Assembly (NCBI RefSeq): GCF_041381155.1
Contig: NC_091143.1
Coordinates: forward strand, 33,171,331-33,235,330
DNA length: 64,000 nt
Origin: Argopecten irradians
Lineage: Eukaryota; Mollusca; Bivalvia; Pectinida; Pectinidae
Reading direction: 5' to 3'
Shown: piece after piece, positions 13,445 to 24,075 of the stretch
Position numbering within the stretch: the first letter of the stretch is position 1
Layout of the letters: every line of letters starts with the position of its first letter
Position numbers and translations under genes: made by a program
Notes under the pieces: generated by a model
Seen by the model: the letters and a program-made list of their open reading frames with translations, nothing else
What the model was told of the DNA's origin: nothing
Databases searched by the model: none

Positions 13445-16031
13445 GTAGTCAAACTTATCATTTTCATAGTCTTGAAGCGAAATAAGTATTTAACAAAAGC
13501 CTTTATTCAATTCTACAAAGACTTTTACAAACCTAGGAGTAATGTCGAGGTTAAATTCGATTATTTACAGATTAGAAATTGATCAACAGCAGTATGTTTC
13601 TAAATAATTTACAAAAGCGGAAAACAGGCAAATATCATGATGACTTCACAAGGAATTCGACTTAAATAATGAAAGTATGATACATTTTTTTACTTGTGAG
13701 TGGGTGTATATCAACTGTCAAAACTCCTCCACTAAAGCCGAATGTCCGGTACAACCACTCCCAGCAAATCCAGGTTGGATCATGTGACCACGGTCCAATT
13801 GATTTCCGGGTTTCTGCCCTCAACGACAGCATTAATGCGGCGGTACGTATGTGATGGTTGTGTAAATGTAGGAAATACATCAATACAAAATAATTTTTTT
13901 ATTACATTATAATGCAGTGAATATAAGGTTTCACGGTGAACATAAAAGCGATAAACTCAATTTTGATATTTTCATTCGCTTTTTACCGATCGGAATGCAG
14001 CATTGACAGTGAAAATATCCTTTTGATTATTACCTCATTGGTTTGTGCTCGTATATCTTCTTTACCTTTTTGTGCATGTCTCTTGTTTAACTTTCTCTCT
14101 TTTTATAAGACTTAAAGTTCTCTAAGTTTTACCAAACAGGACTCACAGTTTGTACTTTTGTACAACGTTGCTTGTGCCTCCTATAGGCTAAAATGATGGC
14201 ATGACTATTTGATGACAGGAGTATGTTCCAAACCCGATGAACTTATTTTCCCTATATTTTGCCAAAATTTATGTACACAATAGATACCGATTCAATAGTA
14301 AAACTTAAGTCAGGTTATCTTATATTAGTTCTGTTCAACTGAACCAAAGAAATACTTTTGTCTAATTTCCGGTTACAGCTTTCTAAAATTTTTTCCGACT
14401 ACTATTCGTCTATGGAACCAACCTGACTTACAGATCTGACAAAATATTTCGTGTTCAGTGTTCAAAGAATCAATAAACACTATGAGACCTTCAATTCAAA
14501 ATTACTATCTTATTGGAAATGGAATTGCTAACATATTACAAGCCAGACTTAGGAGCAATTGTAGTACTTTAATCAACGACCTATTTTATCAAATTTAGTA
14601 GATAATCGTCACTGTCAATGCGGATACCAAATTGAAAATGCAAGTCACATCTTTTTCCACAGTGATGTTTATGTTCAACAACGAATAGAATTATATCGCG
14701 TATTAAACAATTTCATTTCTCTCGATTTGCGGTTATTAATGCATAGAAGTAATGGATTTTTAGATGAGTAAAATACACTTATATACCAGAGCACCCAGAA
14801 ATACATTGTTGATACAAATAGAGTTTGGAAATTATAATCCAAATGTTTTTCTTCCCTTTATTTGTACACAAGATATATATTGTGAAAACTTAATCTATGA
14901 TGCTGACTGCAAAAGAGAAACGTATATTGTAAAAGCCTGGATAGATTGGAGAGCGAAAACATGGCACGGGATGTGATTTAAAACAGCTTAAAGCATCGAC
15001 ACGTGAAATGCTGAAACTTCTGCTGTCAGCATAGGAAAATATGTCATTCTAGTAAACCTTAAAAAAATAATAACGAAACCTCTTTCCCCTTCTCTATCTC
15101 TCCCCTCCTTTCCCATTCTCTATCTCTCCCCTCCCTCCACCTACAGTGATTCCCTGTGTATTGCCCGCACAGGTAATGTACATATAATTTGTATTATGTA
15201 CTAATAATGGCACGTGAGTCTAAATGTTATAATCCTTTCATTTTGGAGAGGGAAACATAGGTTTATTTAAAGACATCTAGAGTCATTAGCATATTATATG
15301 GTTAATGATAGGTGTCAAATGCAAGAAAAATGGCTGATATAAAAATACTTTAATATGGTAGGAGCGTACCTCAGCTATTCACCTCCTATTTTTGTGTCTT
15401 TAATATAGCTTACAACGTATAGCACGTATATATTTCTATTTTCGTAATGATTTCCATAGATAGCCCGCATCGGCAGATAACCCGCATTAGACATATTTTT
15501 ATTTTTAAAATAGTATAGCCCTCGGTCAATACGTATCTTACTTTGCCTGTTTTCTACCAACTCTTTCCTTCTCCGTCAAATTCTACCTCTCCTAATTACA
15601 CATACGTAAATATATTGTCATCTTGTTGTGTATGTATTGATTAAATTGTATTGGGAGAGGGCCTAAAACAAGTTGTCCAACTTGTGCCCAATCCCACTGT
15701 ATATATCTGATACAGATAAAATATATTTAAAACAAATCCATATGGTTCGTGATGTATTTGTAAAGTGTTAAATCAGAATGATATGAACGCAAAAAAGAGT
15801 GATGTAGTACACATACCTGTTTTACAGACAATCCATGTTGTATTCCACTCGTCTGTAGTAGAGGACGCTGACCCCCCTTCGTGTGCTATTGGCTGGAATG
15901 GTACCTACCTTGTACCACGTGACCCACGCCAACCCGACCAGTCCTTACTTCCAGGCTGTACGACGGGTGATTCGAGAGAGGGCTACCACATGACCTATTA
16001 TTGGTTCTATGTTCTCGACTGGTCGTTTTAG
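13296..16031 (+). CDS. Small secreted glycoprotein, family unknown (3 exons)
   Basis: Three exons, 13296-13444, 13701-13842 and 15828-16031, join in phases 2 and 0 into 165 codons (164 residues). The donors (CCCAG|gtagtc, GCGGCG|gtacgt) and acceptors (tacttgtgag|, ttttacag|) are good. Residues 1-21 form a classic signal peptide, MFAHQVLVLVLIGYFWLCVTA, with V19/A21 fitting the -3/-1 rule. The mature part has four cysteines (C52, C78, C116, C141), enough for two disulfides, and four N-glycosylation sequons (N44, N68, N91, N121). It ends YYWFYVLDWSF. There is no membrane segment after the signal. A poly-A signal AATAAA lies at 16131-16136. I do not recognise the fold. The gene was assembled from splice consensus and phase, not from homology, so exon limits could shift slightly. 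Confidence 0.68.
13701..13842 (+). CDS. Secreted protein exon 2
   Basis: Residues 50-97, open in one frame only after joining exon 1 in phase 2. Contains C52, C78 and sequons N68 and N91, with the central motif VGSCDHGPIDFRVS. The 73-codon open frame on the opposite strand (13662-13883) overlaps it and is rejected. Confidence 0.68.
14330..14780 (+). mobile_element. LINE fragment (C-terminal part of reverse-transcriptase ORF), decayed
   Basis: Conceptual translation gives FFPTTIRLWNQ, then ILQARLRSNCSTLINDLFYQ, then a Cys/His cluster HCQCGYQIENASHIFFH. This is the usual C-terminal signature of mollusc non-LTR retrotransposon ORF2 proteins (zinc-knuckle-like C-x-C-x8-H-x4-H). The frame is interrupted in several places. 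The copy lies in intron 2 of the secreted-protein gene, sense orientation. Confidence 0.7.
15600..15745 (+). mobile_element. LINE 3' untranslated end
   Basis: The segment with TTGGGAGAGGGCCTAAAACA, then GTTGTCCAACTTGTGCCCAA and an A-rich end resembles the 3' untranslated region of the same kind of mollusc LINE as at 14330-14780. The two may be parts of one insertion. It ends about 80 bp before exon 3 of the secreted-protein gene. Confidence 0.5.
15828..16031 (+). CDS. Secreted protein exon 3 (C-terminal)
   Basis: Residues 98-164 and the TAG stop, entered in phase 0 after ttttacag. Contains C116, C141 and sequon N121 (WNGTYL). Codon usage and composition look genuinely coding. Confidence 0.72.
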   Translation, partial: TIHVVFHSSVVEDADPPSCAIGWNGTYLVPRDPRQPDQSLLPGCTTGDSREGYHMTYYWFYVLDWSF

Positions 16032-16258
16032 AATGAAGGATATATTATTTTGATTTATATTTAAATAATTAATTTTCTCTTTGTTTCTGGCTTTCTAATT
16101 GGCCTATTCAATTTTTTTATTCCACGATGAAATAAAAATCCGAGAATGGCGCGGAAACCGACGTTGCGTATTGATTTGGAAAATATAATCCCTTGGAAAT
16201 AATTAATGTAATCGTACGTGTAAACGTATTTAATTTTATAAAAGTAGCCTGGAAAATT

Positions 16259-16419
16259 AATTATAAGCATTGAAGTCACTATTTTTTAATTTCATCGGGT
16301 TATAAAGTTTGTTTGCAAACTTTTATTAGAATCCGCTACGCGGATTCACACAGTTTGCAAACAAAATTTCTTTTATACCCTGATGAAATTAAAAAATAGA
16401 AACTTCAATGCTTAATTAT
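16259..16419. mobile_element. Fold-back MITE with 6-bp target duplication
   Basis: A 149-bp near-palindrome (16265-16413) begins AAGCATTGAAGT and ends with its complement. The arms include ATTTTTTAATTTCATC and GTTTGCAAAC, around a centre at CCGCTACGCGG. It is flanked on both sides by AATTAT (16259-16264 and 16414-16419), a likely target-site duplication. Confidence 0.8.
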
Positions 16420-16954
16420 CTTGAGTGGTGATAAGTGTATAACGAATTGGTCTGTGTTCGTGTTTTGATTTTTTTCTTTGATTGAAGTTGATTTTGTTAT
16501 CATGTTTTTATGTTGGTTCTTTTTTGTTTTCGATTCTTTTCTTAACTGAACAATGTCTTTCTCCCGTTATTTTGATACCGCATTTGTCATATTGGATCAT
16601 AAAATGGTATGCCAATTTTTTAAATCTGGTTAAAATTCTCCATTTCCACTATCTTGATGACGTCATAACTGGAAGTTAATTCCATACAACATTACTATGT
16701 ATTATGTAAAAACGGTTTCAAGATTTTGGTGGACGAATAATTTATCCAATGATTCTTAACTAATAAGGAACTAGTTGTACAAAAAATACAAATGTTTTCT
16801 GTTATGATGTCATTCAGATGATCGCCGTATTGAATTTGAGCCAAAAACGAACATTTTTGGTGGGTCAAAAAAGAACATTTTTGGTGGGTCAAATGTTACA
16901 AATGACGTATCAAATTGACAAATGAAAGTAAAGTATTGAAATACGGTATGATTA

Positions 16955-17526
16955 AAGACACAATTCACTTAGGCTAATAATTCTTTTACATAAGCAAGAA
17001 GCAAAATATGGCATAAATCCATTGTTCTACATTTCTTATGAAACATATAACATAAAATATTGACAAATTCCACGTCATTGTTTAGTATTTTAATTAATAT
17101 CGTTGAAATATCAAATCGTTGATCAATACGATTAAGCAGGTACAACATGGACGCTGTACCTAAACCCGAGCCAAAGACACGCGTGTTAAACAAATAAACT
17201 TCATAACCACTGAAAAGGTGATAAAATGATTTTTAGGCAAGACAATTCACCTAATAAAGTAAACACACTCCTCTCAGAGCGATTTGAGCAGTTCTAGACA
17301 AAAGTTGCATTACTCTACGAGCAAGGGACAGGGTTCGGCATACAAGAAGTTCGACCACAATGTGTAATGGCGGACAGCGGGCGAGTTTGAACATCTACAC
17401 ACATGTCACAACTATGTGCTTTTTAGGCATATTACAGTAAAACCGACTGATCTAATTTCCATTAGAACTGGATTTTTCCCGATATATATACAAATTTTAA
17501 TGTTCTCTTAGACTGAATTGTCCCTT
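16955..17526 (-). mobile_element. ~580-bp MITE copy A, TA-flanked
   Basis: The terminal inverted repeats contain GACAATTCA/TGAATTGTC-like ends, here AAGACACAATTCAC...GAATTGTCCCTT, flanked by TA dinucleotides as in Tc1/mariner-type elements. The whole segment is the reverse complement of 34328-34910. No coding capacity. Confidence 0.75.
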
Positions 17527-19575
17527 TAACTGACAATAAAATTTGGTAAAATTGTTCAGATAGAAATTCATAATGTCATGAAGAATATGAAGATATGATA
17601 ATCGGAACATCAACCTAGGTTATGCAATGTTCCTTGTTGATTTCGGATTCTCTCATACTTCACAGTGATATCCCGTGGTTGCTAGGGATAAGATTAAGAT
17701 CTTTCCCTATCTTCATGGCAAGACGGATTAATCTCTACCCGATGAGGCTTGCCGAGTGTTAGACTGTCGTGAAACTCCTCCGAGGGTAGATATTTCCCCG
17801 TCCTGGTCTCTTGGTAAAGAATTATCCGTGTTCTGCCTCTATTAGTTCCTCAAAATGTAAAAAAAAATAACAACAACAAAAAAAACCCAAGAAACTACAA
17901 GATGGCGATTTCACTAAAAAATAGGATAAATTTATTTCCTTATTGTATCAAATTTTCATTCTACATAGCAAAAATTTTGTTAAACTCCTTGTACTTTGAC
18001 AAACAAGAATGTATATCTTTTTGAAATATTGAAAGTCAAAGAAATATTAACATATATTTATCAAAACCACTTATATAATCTGTTTACCAGGTAAACATCT
18101 CTGAAATATGTGAAGGCATTAGGACTTCCGATTACCAGGGTTATGATGCCAAAGTTCAGTAAACGTGTGAAGCACGAGTTGGAGGTCAAAGGTGATATGG
18201 AATGTCCAATTGATCTGCACAAGTTAATGTTTACTTGCATATGACGTTTCACAACTTCCGGTTTATCACGCGAATATGTTCAACGATATGGTGCATGGTA
18301 CATAACATTTTTTCACAATTAAGGTAAATATTAGTATGAGTAAAGGATATCGCATAGCAATAAAATGTATTTATTTTCATCAGAGTAACAACATTTAAAG
18401 ATGTTTCTCCTGTAAAACCTGTAAACATTACATCTGACCCCATTGACCATCTTTTTCTCGTATCGGTATCTAGATTACGTGACATTCGTAAGTAATGGAA
18501 TGTCCATGGCGATGGTCAAGTTCATCCGCATGAGAATTGCTCGAGAAAACTAATGACTGTCAGGCGCGTAGCTGAAGGATGTTGGGTGTGTAAGCGCTTT
18601 TTGGAGGAGGGCGCCGCAGGTACGAGAAGGTTTGAAGGGGGTCCGTGATAGTCTCCTCTGTTAAAAATTTGAAATATCTAGATTTCAAATGGTGCCATTT
18701 GGTGGCATTTGGCAGTTTTTGCGTTATCTACCATTATGCAACATAGGTAACACCAAATGGGTCATGCTGATACATCTGTAGGGTACATCAAATATATTTT
18801 AGTCTCGTTAGTTAAGGAAATGAATTCATTTTAAAATATAGACTCGTTATTTCCAGGTAGGTATGTTATATGTTTGATGATAAGTGTTCAATGAATATGC
18901 ACTTATTCTGACTTGGAAGATATGAAATATATCCCAACTGTTAGCAAGGAAGATCTGTTCGTAATTTAGAAATAGCAAAATTTAGATCATCCCCAATGTA
19001 AGGTGGCATCATTATTTCTTACCTTCATATTGTTAATGCTATGATTTTATCTTTCTTTTCCACCAGAAACAAACATATTCAATTTATATATGTATTAAAA
19101 TACATATCTACGTATAGACTGAATCTTCTGTCTCTTAAAAATGAGCCTTTTAAAATGAGCGTATCAATAAACGACGACAAAAAGAAAAGGAGCTCATTTT
19201 ACGAGACAGGTGATTCGGCCTAATCCACATACAGAGTGAGCACCACAATGTCAAAACTCAAACACTTATGTTCTCAATAAAATGATTTCTAATCCACGAC
19301 TTCAAAACCTGAAATGCCTAGAATAAAATTAAAGTTCCTCTTAGGCAATAAACAACATTATAATTTTGATTTAATACTTCCTAAAACGAACTGGCAGTCC
19401 ATCATGAGAGACCTTATATCACCATAGTAGCTTTTTTATCTACACTATTTATTTGCTCTTGATAAGGAGGCGAGCTTCGCTAGTCGGGAATATTATCAGG
19501 AAAAATTAAATACATGTATACAGTTTTTTTATATATTAATTTCCAATTCTTAAACAATGTATATAAAGATAACAC
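17527..19575. other. Intergenic stretch, mostly unassigned
   Basis: No complete gene seen. Two short coding-like pieces at about 18136-18242 and 18400-18485 weakly resemble exon 2 of the upstream secreted-protein gene (see findings). The sequence at 17600-17830 is less AT-rich and could be an unrecognised dispersed repeat. Confidence 0.4.
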
Positions 19576-19577
19576 AA

Positions 19578-19720
19578 TGAGTGGTTGTTGAATATTGAAT
19601 TTGTTCCACACGAGTAAGTTATTTTTTAAAGACACGAGCCTTAATTAGCGAGTGTCTTTTGTTACTTTTAAGAAATAACTTAGGAGTTTGGAACAAATTC
19701 AATATTCAACACCCACGAGT
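19578..19720. mobile_element. Fold-back MITE
   Basis: The inverted arms share TTGTTGAATATTGAATTTGT and AAGTTATTTYTTAAA, around a short centre with GACACGAGCC. A second inverted pair, TTTCTACCACAAT near 19730 and ATTGTGGTAGAAA near 20456, suggests a larger element of about 0.75-0.9 kb enclosing this area. Confidence 0.65.
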
Positions 19721-20854
19721 AGTGTGACCTGTTTCTACCACAATCTTATTTGTTTTAGCCGATAGAAATACGGCGGATATACGGTGGGGATACGGTAACG
19801 TGTATTTACCGAAATATGCAAATAAGGTGTAGTAATATTTTCATCAACAAAAAGACACTGATAAGTATTAAAAATTCATCGTTTGATAAAGAATCCATCG
19901 ATATCAAATTCTTCTAATCGGAATATCTTAAGGGTTAAATTACACTCATTTAACGTCTTATTGAGTTCAAATCTTCATAGTTACTTCCATAAATTAAAAC
20001 TCAATGTCGGACTACACGTATAAATGTAAAAGCATTCGCACGACACGGCATCGTCTATTTCCCGCCAAATAATCATCAAGCCATTACCATCAACATCAAG
20101 TTCGTTTCATACACGTTAAATCTACGAAACTCCTCAGTATAATCTTGTCCGTCAAGATGTATTATCAATATAATGTCAATTTAACATGTATGAAAACGTC
20201 ACGTATTTTGAGACAACGACCACAACGCATACGTTTTCCAACATCAGAACAGCAGCGATCACAACATAGTATGACGTCATTCGATTATTGATGACGTTGA
20301 CAAATGATGATGTGACACCAAGAAAAAAGTTCACAGGTCAAAGTTCACCGTGTCAGCCAATCAGAATGCGTAGAGTTTATACCACGTGTGGTATAAACAA
20401 ATTGTTAATCAACAACTGTGCCGTTTATTTTATGCTGTGAGAGTTGAATAGCACCGCTTATTGTGGTAGAAAGACTGTTACTCTCACTGGTATGCTCATT
20501 CTTAAACGAGTTTCACAAAAACATACACATAAAACTCCAAAGTTACTGACCAGTACATTCCAAACGTCCCTCGAATATTTGAATTTCACATACTTAGATA
20601 AGTGATGTGCATTCACTGGCTTTAAATGTGCTTACATTGCAGCTACGCGCCTGACTGTAGAGTAATCATGCAATATTTGATACTTTTTTTGGTTGATTTT
20701 ATTTTTTTGGTTGATTTTCCTTTAATACGTCAACATTTTCCGGTTTCGTGATTGTAAAAACACTTACATACGCTGGAACCCATATTTAAATGTGCGTAGA
20801 AAACCGATATTGTGATACAGTAAAATCATTTATAAACATTTGTCAATAATATGT

Positions 20855-21090
20855 TTAAATTGGACGTGTGCTCCTTTGCGATGCAAACCATTTATTTGAA
20901 ATAGGGTTTCCATCTAAACAATACCCCCCATTTATATTTATAAGACACACCATGACGTCATCTACGTCTGCGTCGCTATCGCGCAACAACATTTGTGCGT
21001 CCTTTAATAACTTTAAACTTGCTGTAGCTGAGTGGTCGAGGTGAGAGAGATATGACTGAGCCAAGACAAGATCGAAAATACCCATCTATT
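20855..21090 (-). other. Possible tRNA-like SINE head overlapping a minus-strand open frame
   Basis: A plus-strand segment near 21020 (GTAGCTGAGTGGTCGAGGTG, then AGATCGAAAATACCC) loosely resembles tRNA A and B boxes. A 76-codon minus-strand frame (20855-21085) of protein-like composition overlaps it. Neither reading is convincing; a SINE or DNA-transposon remnant is as likely. Confidence 0.2.
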
Positions 21091-21131
21091 GTATGCCTAT
21101 CTAACATATTAGGTGTACGTAAACACAATTT

Positions 21132-21905
21132 AGTTGATAAAAAGTGTCTAGCATGGCGACATCTGCCCTAACCTTAGATATTACTGTTGACTCGTAAATT
21201 ATTATTTTGTTTGTAATTTTTGGCAACGTATGCATAATATTGCACATTTCAGTTAAGTAAGCCCACAGGGTTCAGTACATATTTCTGTCACCAAATAACC
21301 ATGCCGTTATGTTTACTATAGTGTTTATAGCATTATAAAGTATGAAAGTATACACACCCAATCTTTTTTCGATATTGGCGGCTATAGATTATAACATGTA
21401 AACATAGTATGTATGGGGCGTCCCAATTGATACCAGTGTACATAGTCAATGTTATTGTGTCATCTGAACATAGTGGATATACTGTTTTAAGAAAAAAAAA
21501 CCAGTGTTTAATTTAAAGATGCTCCACTGCTGACAAAGTTTTTTTTTCAAAAAAAATACATGTAGGAGCAAACGAATACGTTTTTTTTCAGTTACAAAAT
21601 TACTTACTTTACACCATTACAATCTACAGTCGCCATTTTCATTTCAAGGTCAGAAATGACCTAATGTAATGTCTTTGTAAAGTCGAATCTGGTCAAACCA
21701 TCGCTCCTAGTACATGCTATAAACACTAGTTAACAAAATTGGATGGTTATTTGGTGACAGAAATATTACCGAACTCTGTGGAATTACTAAACTGAAACAA
21801 ACAATTTTTACCTTGCGAAAAGCCAACAACACAACAATCTTCGAGTGACCAGTAAAACCGAAGTAAAGGCCTGCTGCATACACACATTTTTTATCAACTT
21901 ATTAA
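21132..21905. mobile_element. DNA-transposon-like element with long degenerate inverted repeats
   Basis: The left part near 21130-21345 and the right part near 21700-21905 are imperfect inverted copies. Both contain AGTTGATAAAAA ends and the internal landmark TTTCTGTCACCAAATAACC (21281-21301; complement at 21750-21770). Non-coding. The right end runs directly into the 38-bp array. Confidence 0.65.
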
Positions 21906-23245
21906 TTTTCATGTAAAATACACACTTTTTATTTATTTAGTTATGTTCAAGTAACATACAATTATTATCATGATTATGTTCAAGTAACATACAAACTTTT
22001 TATCAAAATAGTTATGTTCAAGTAACATACAAACTTTTTATCAACATAGTTATGTTCAAGTATTATATAAACTTTTTACCAAAATAGTTATTTTTAAGTA
22101 ACATACAAACTTTTTATCAAAATAGTTATGTTCAAGTAACATACAAACTTTTTATCAAAATAGTTATGTTCAAGTAACATACAAACTTTTTATCAACATA
22201 CTTATGTTCAAGTATCATATAAACTTTTTATCAACATACTTATGTTCAAGTAACATACAAACTTTTTATCAAAATAGTTATGTTCAAGTAACATACAAAC
22301 TTTTTATCAAAATAGTTATGTTCAAGTAACATACAAACTTTTTATCAAAATAGTTATGTTCAAGTATCATATAAACTTTTTATCAACATACTTATGTTCA
22401 AGTAACATACAAACTTTTTATCAAAATAGTTATGTTCAAGTAACATACAAACTTTTTATCAAAATAGTTATGTTCAAGTAACATACAAACTTTTTATCAA
22501 CATAGTTATGTTCAAGTATTATATAAACTTTTTATCAAAATAGTTATTTTTAAGTAACATACAAACTTTTTATCAAAATAGTTATGTTCAAGTAACATAC
22601 AAACTTTTTATCAAAATAGTTATGTTCAAGTAACATACAAACTTTTTATCAACATACTTATGTTCAAGTATCATATAAACTTTTTATCAACATACTTATG
22701 TTCAAGTAACATACAAACTTTTTATCAAAATAGTTATGTTCAAGTAACATACAAACTTTTTATCAAAATAGTTATGTTCAAGTAACATACAAACTTTTTA
22801 TCAACATACTTATGTTCAAGTAACATACAAACTTTTTATCAACATTATTATGTTCAAGTAACATACAAACTTTTTTATCAACATAGTTATGTTCAAGTAA
22901 ATACACAATTTTTATCAACATTATTATGTTCAAGTAACATACAAACTTTTTATCAACATAATTATGTTCAAGTAACATACAAACTTTTATTCAACATAGT
23001 TATGTTCAAGTAAATACACAATTTTATCAACATTATTAAGTTCAAGTAACATAAACAATTTTTATCAGCATAATTATGTTCAAGTAAGATACAGACTTTT
23101 TTATCAACATAGTTATGTTCAAGTAACATAACAAACTTTTTATCAACATATTTATGTTCAAGTAAAATACACAATTTCTATCATCTTAGTTCTGTTCAAG
23201 TAACGTACACTTATTGATTATAATAACTATGTTCAAGTATACCTA
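21905..23245. repeat. 38-bp minisatellite
   Basis: About 35 copies of a 38-bp unit containing ATGTTCAAGTAACATACAAA and CTTTTTATCAAAATAGTT. ATGTTC starts at 22128 and 22166 give the period. Blocks of several units recur in the same variant order (22080-22250 and 22530-22700), a higher-order repeat. The array ends about 150 bp before the SLC22 TATA box. Confidence 0.95.
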
Positions 23246-23397
23246 AGAAGTAATTGTTAAAAATCATCACTACCTTAAACAGCGTCTTAAAACGCCCTAT
23301 CACTGGTTTAAGGAGAATTTAAACGTTTGATATAATACATTATTGTCATTATCAATTCAAAATCACAACCACTTAGTACTGAACATCGCGGTACGTT

Positions 23398-23405
23398 TAT
23401 ATAAA
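23398..23405 (+). promoter_or_regulatory. Candidate TATA box for the SLC22-type gene
   Basis: TATATAAA lies 125 bp upstream of the chosen start codon at 23530, leaving a plausible 5' untranslated leader of roughly 95-100 bases. Inferred from position and sequence only. Confidence 0.35.
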
Positions 23406-23529
23406 TACAATTTTGTATTCATACAGTCGAATATATAAATACGAGTTGATCACCAGCTGGTTTTTTTCCGGAGACACTTTTCAAAGACAGAATAACGCTG
23501 TCGTCGCCGGTAATAACATCACATATGCG

Positions 23530-23665
23530 ATGCCGGAGTATAACTACCTAGATGAGGTTTGGAGGAGACTTGGGACATGGGGAAGATACCAAAGTTTTCA
23601 GATATTCTTACAACTTACGTCCGTTTTGTCTGAATCTATTCATTTAATGGTAATTGTCTTTATAG
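23530..23665 (+). CDS. SLC22 exon 1
   Basis: Residues 1-45 plus one base; N-terminal cytoplasmic helix and TM1. Donor ATAG|gttagt. Confidence 0.88.
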
Positions 23666-23990
23666 GTTAGTATTCAGCATACTCTTAAACTTCAGAAAAA
23701 CATCCAAGGCGAGTATTAACGACTTAAGCTACGACTTTACGAAGACGGCGACGATGATAATGACGACGACGATGATGTTGATGATTACAAGGATGATGAT
23801 GACGACGATAATGACGACGACGACGATGATGATATGATATGATGATGATGATATTGATGATGATGACGACGACGACGATAATGACGACGACGACGATGAT
23901 GATGATGATGACGACGACGACGATAATGACGATGATATGATGATGATGATGATGATGGTGATATGATGATGATGATATGATGATGATGAT

Positions 23991-24075
<85 letters not shown>

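Noticed and set aside
13662-13883. 73-codon minus-strand frame as a gene
   Set aside because: It overlaps exon 2 of the secreted-protein gene, which has matching phases, splice sites and a signal peptide upstream.
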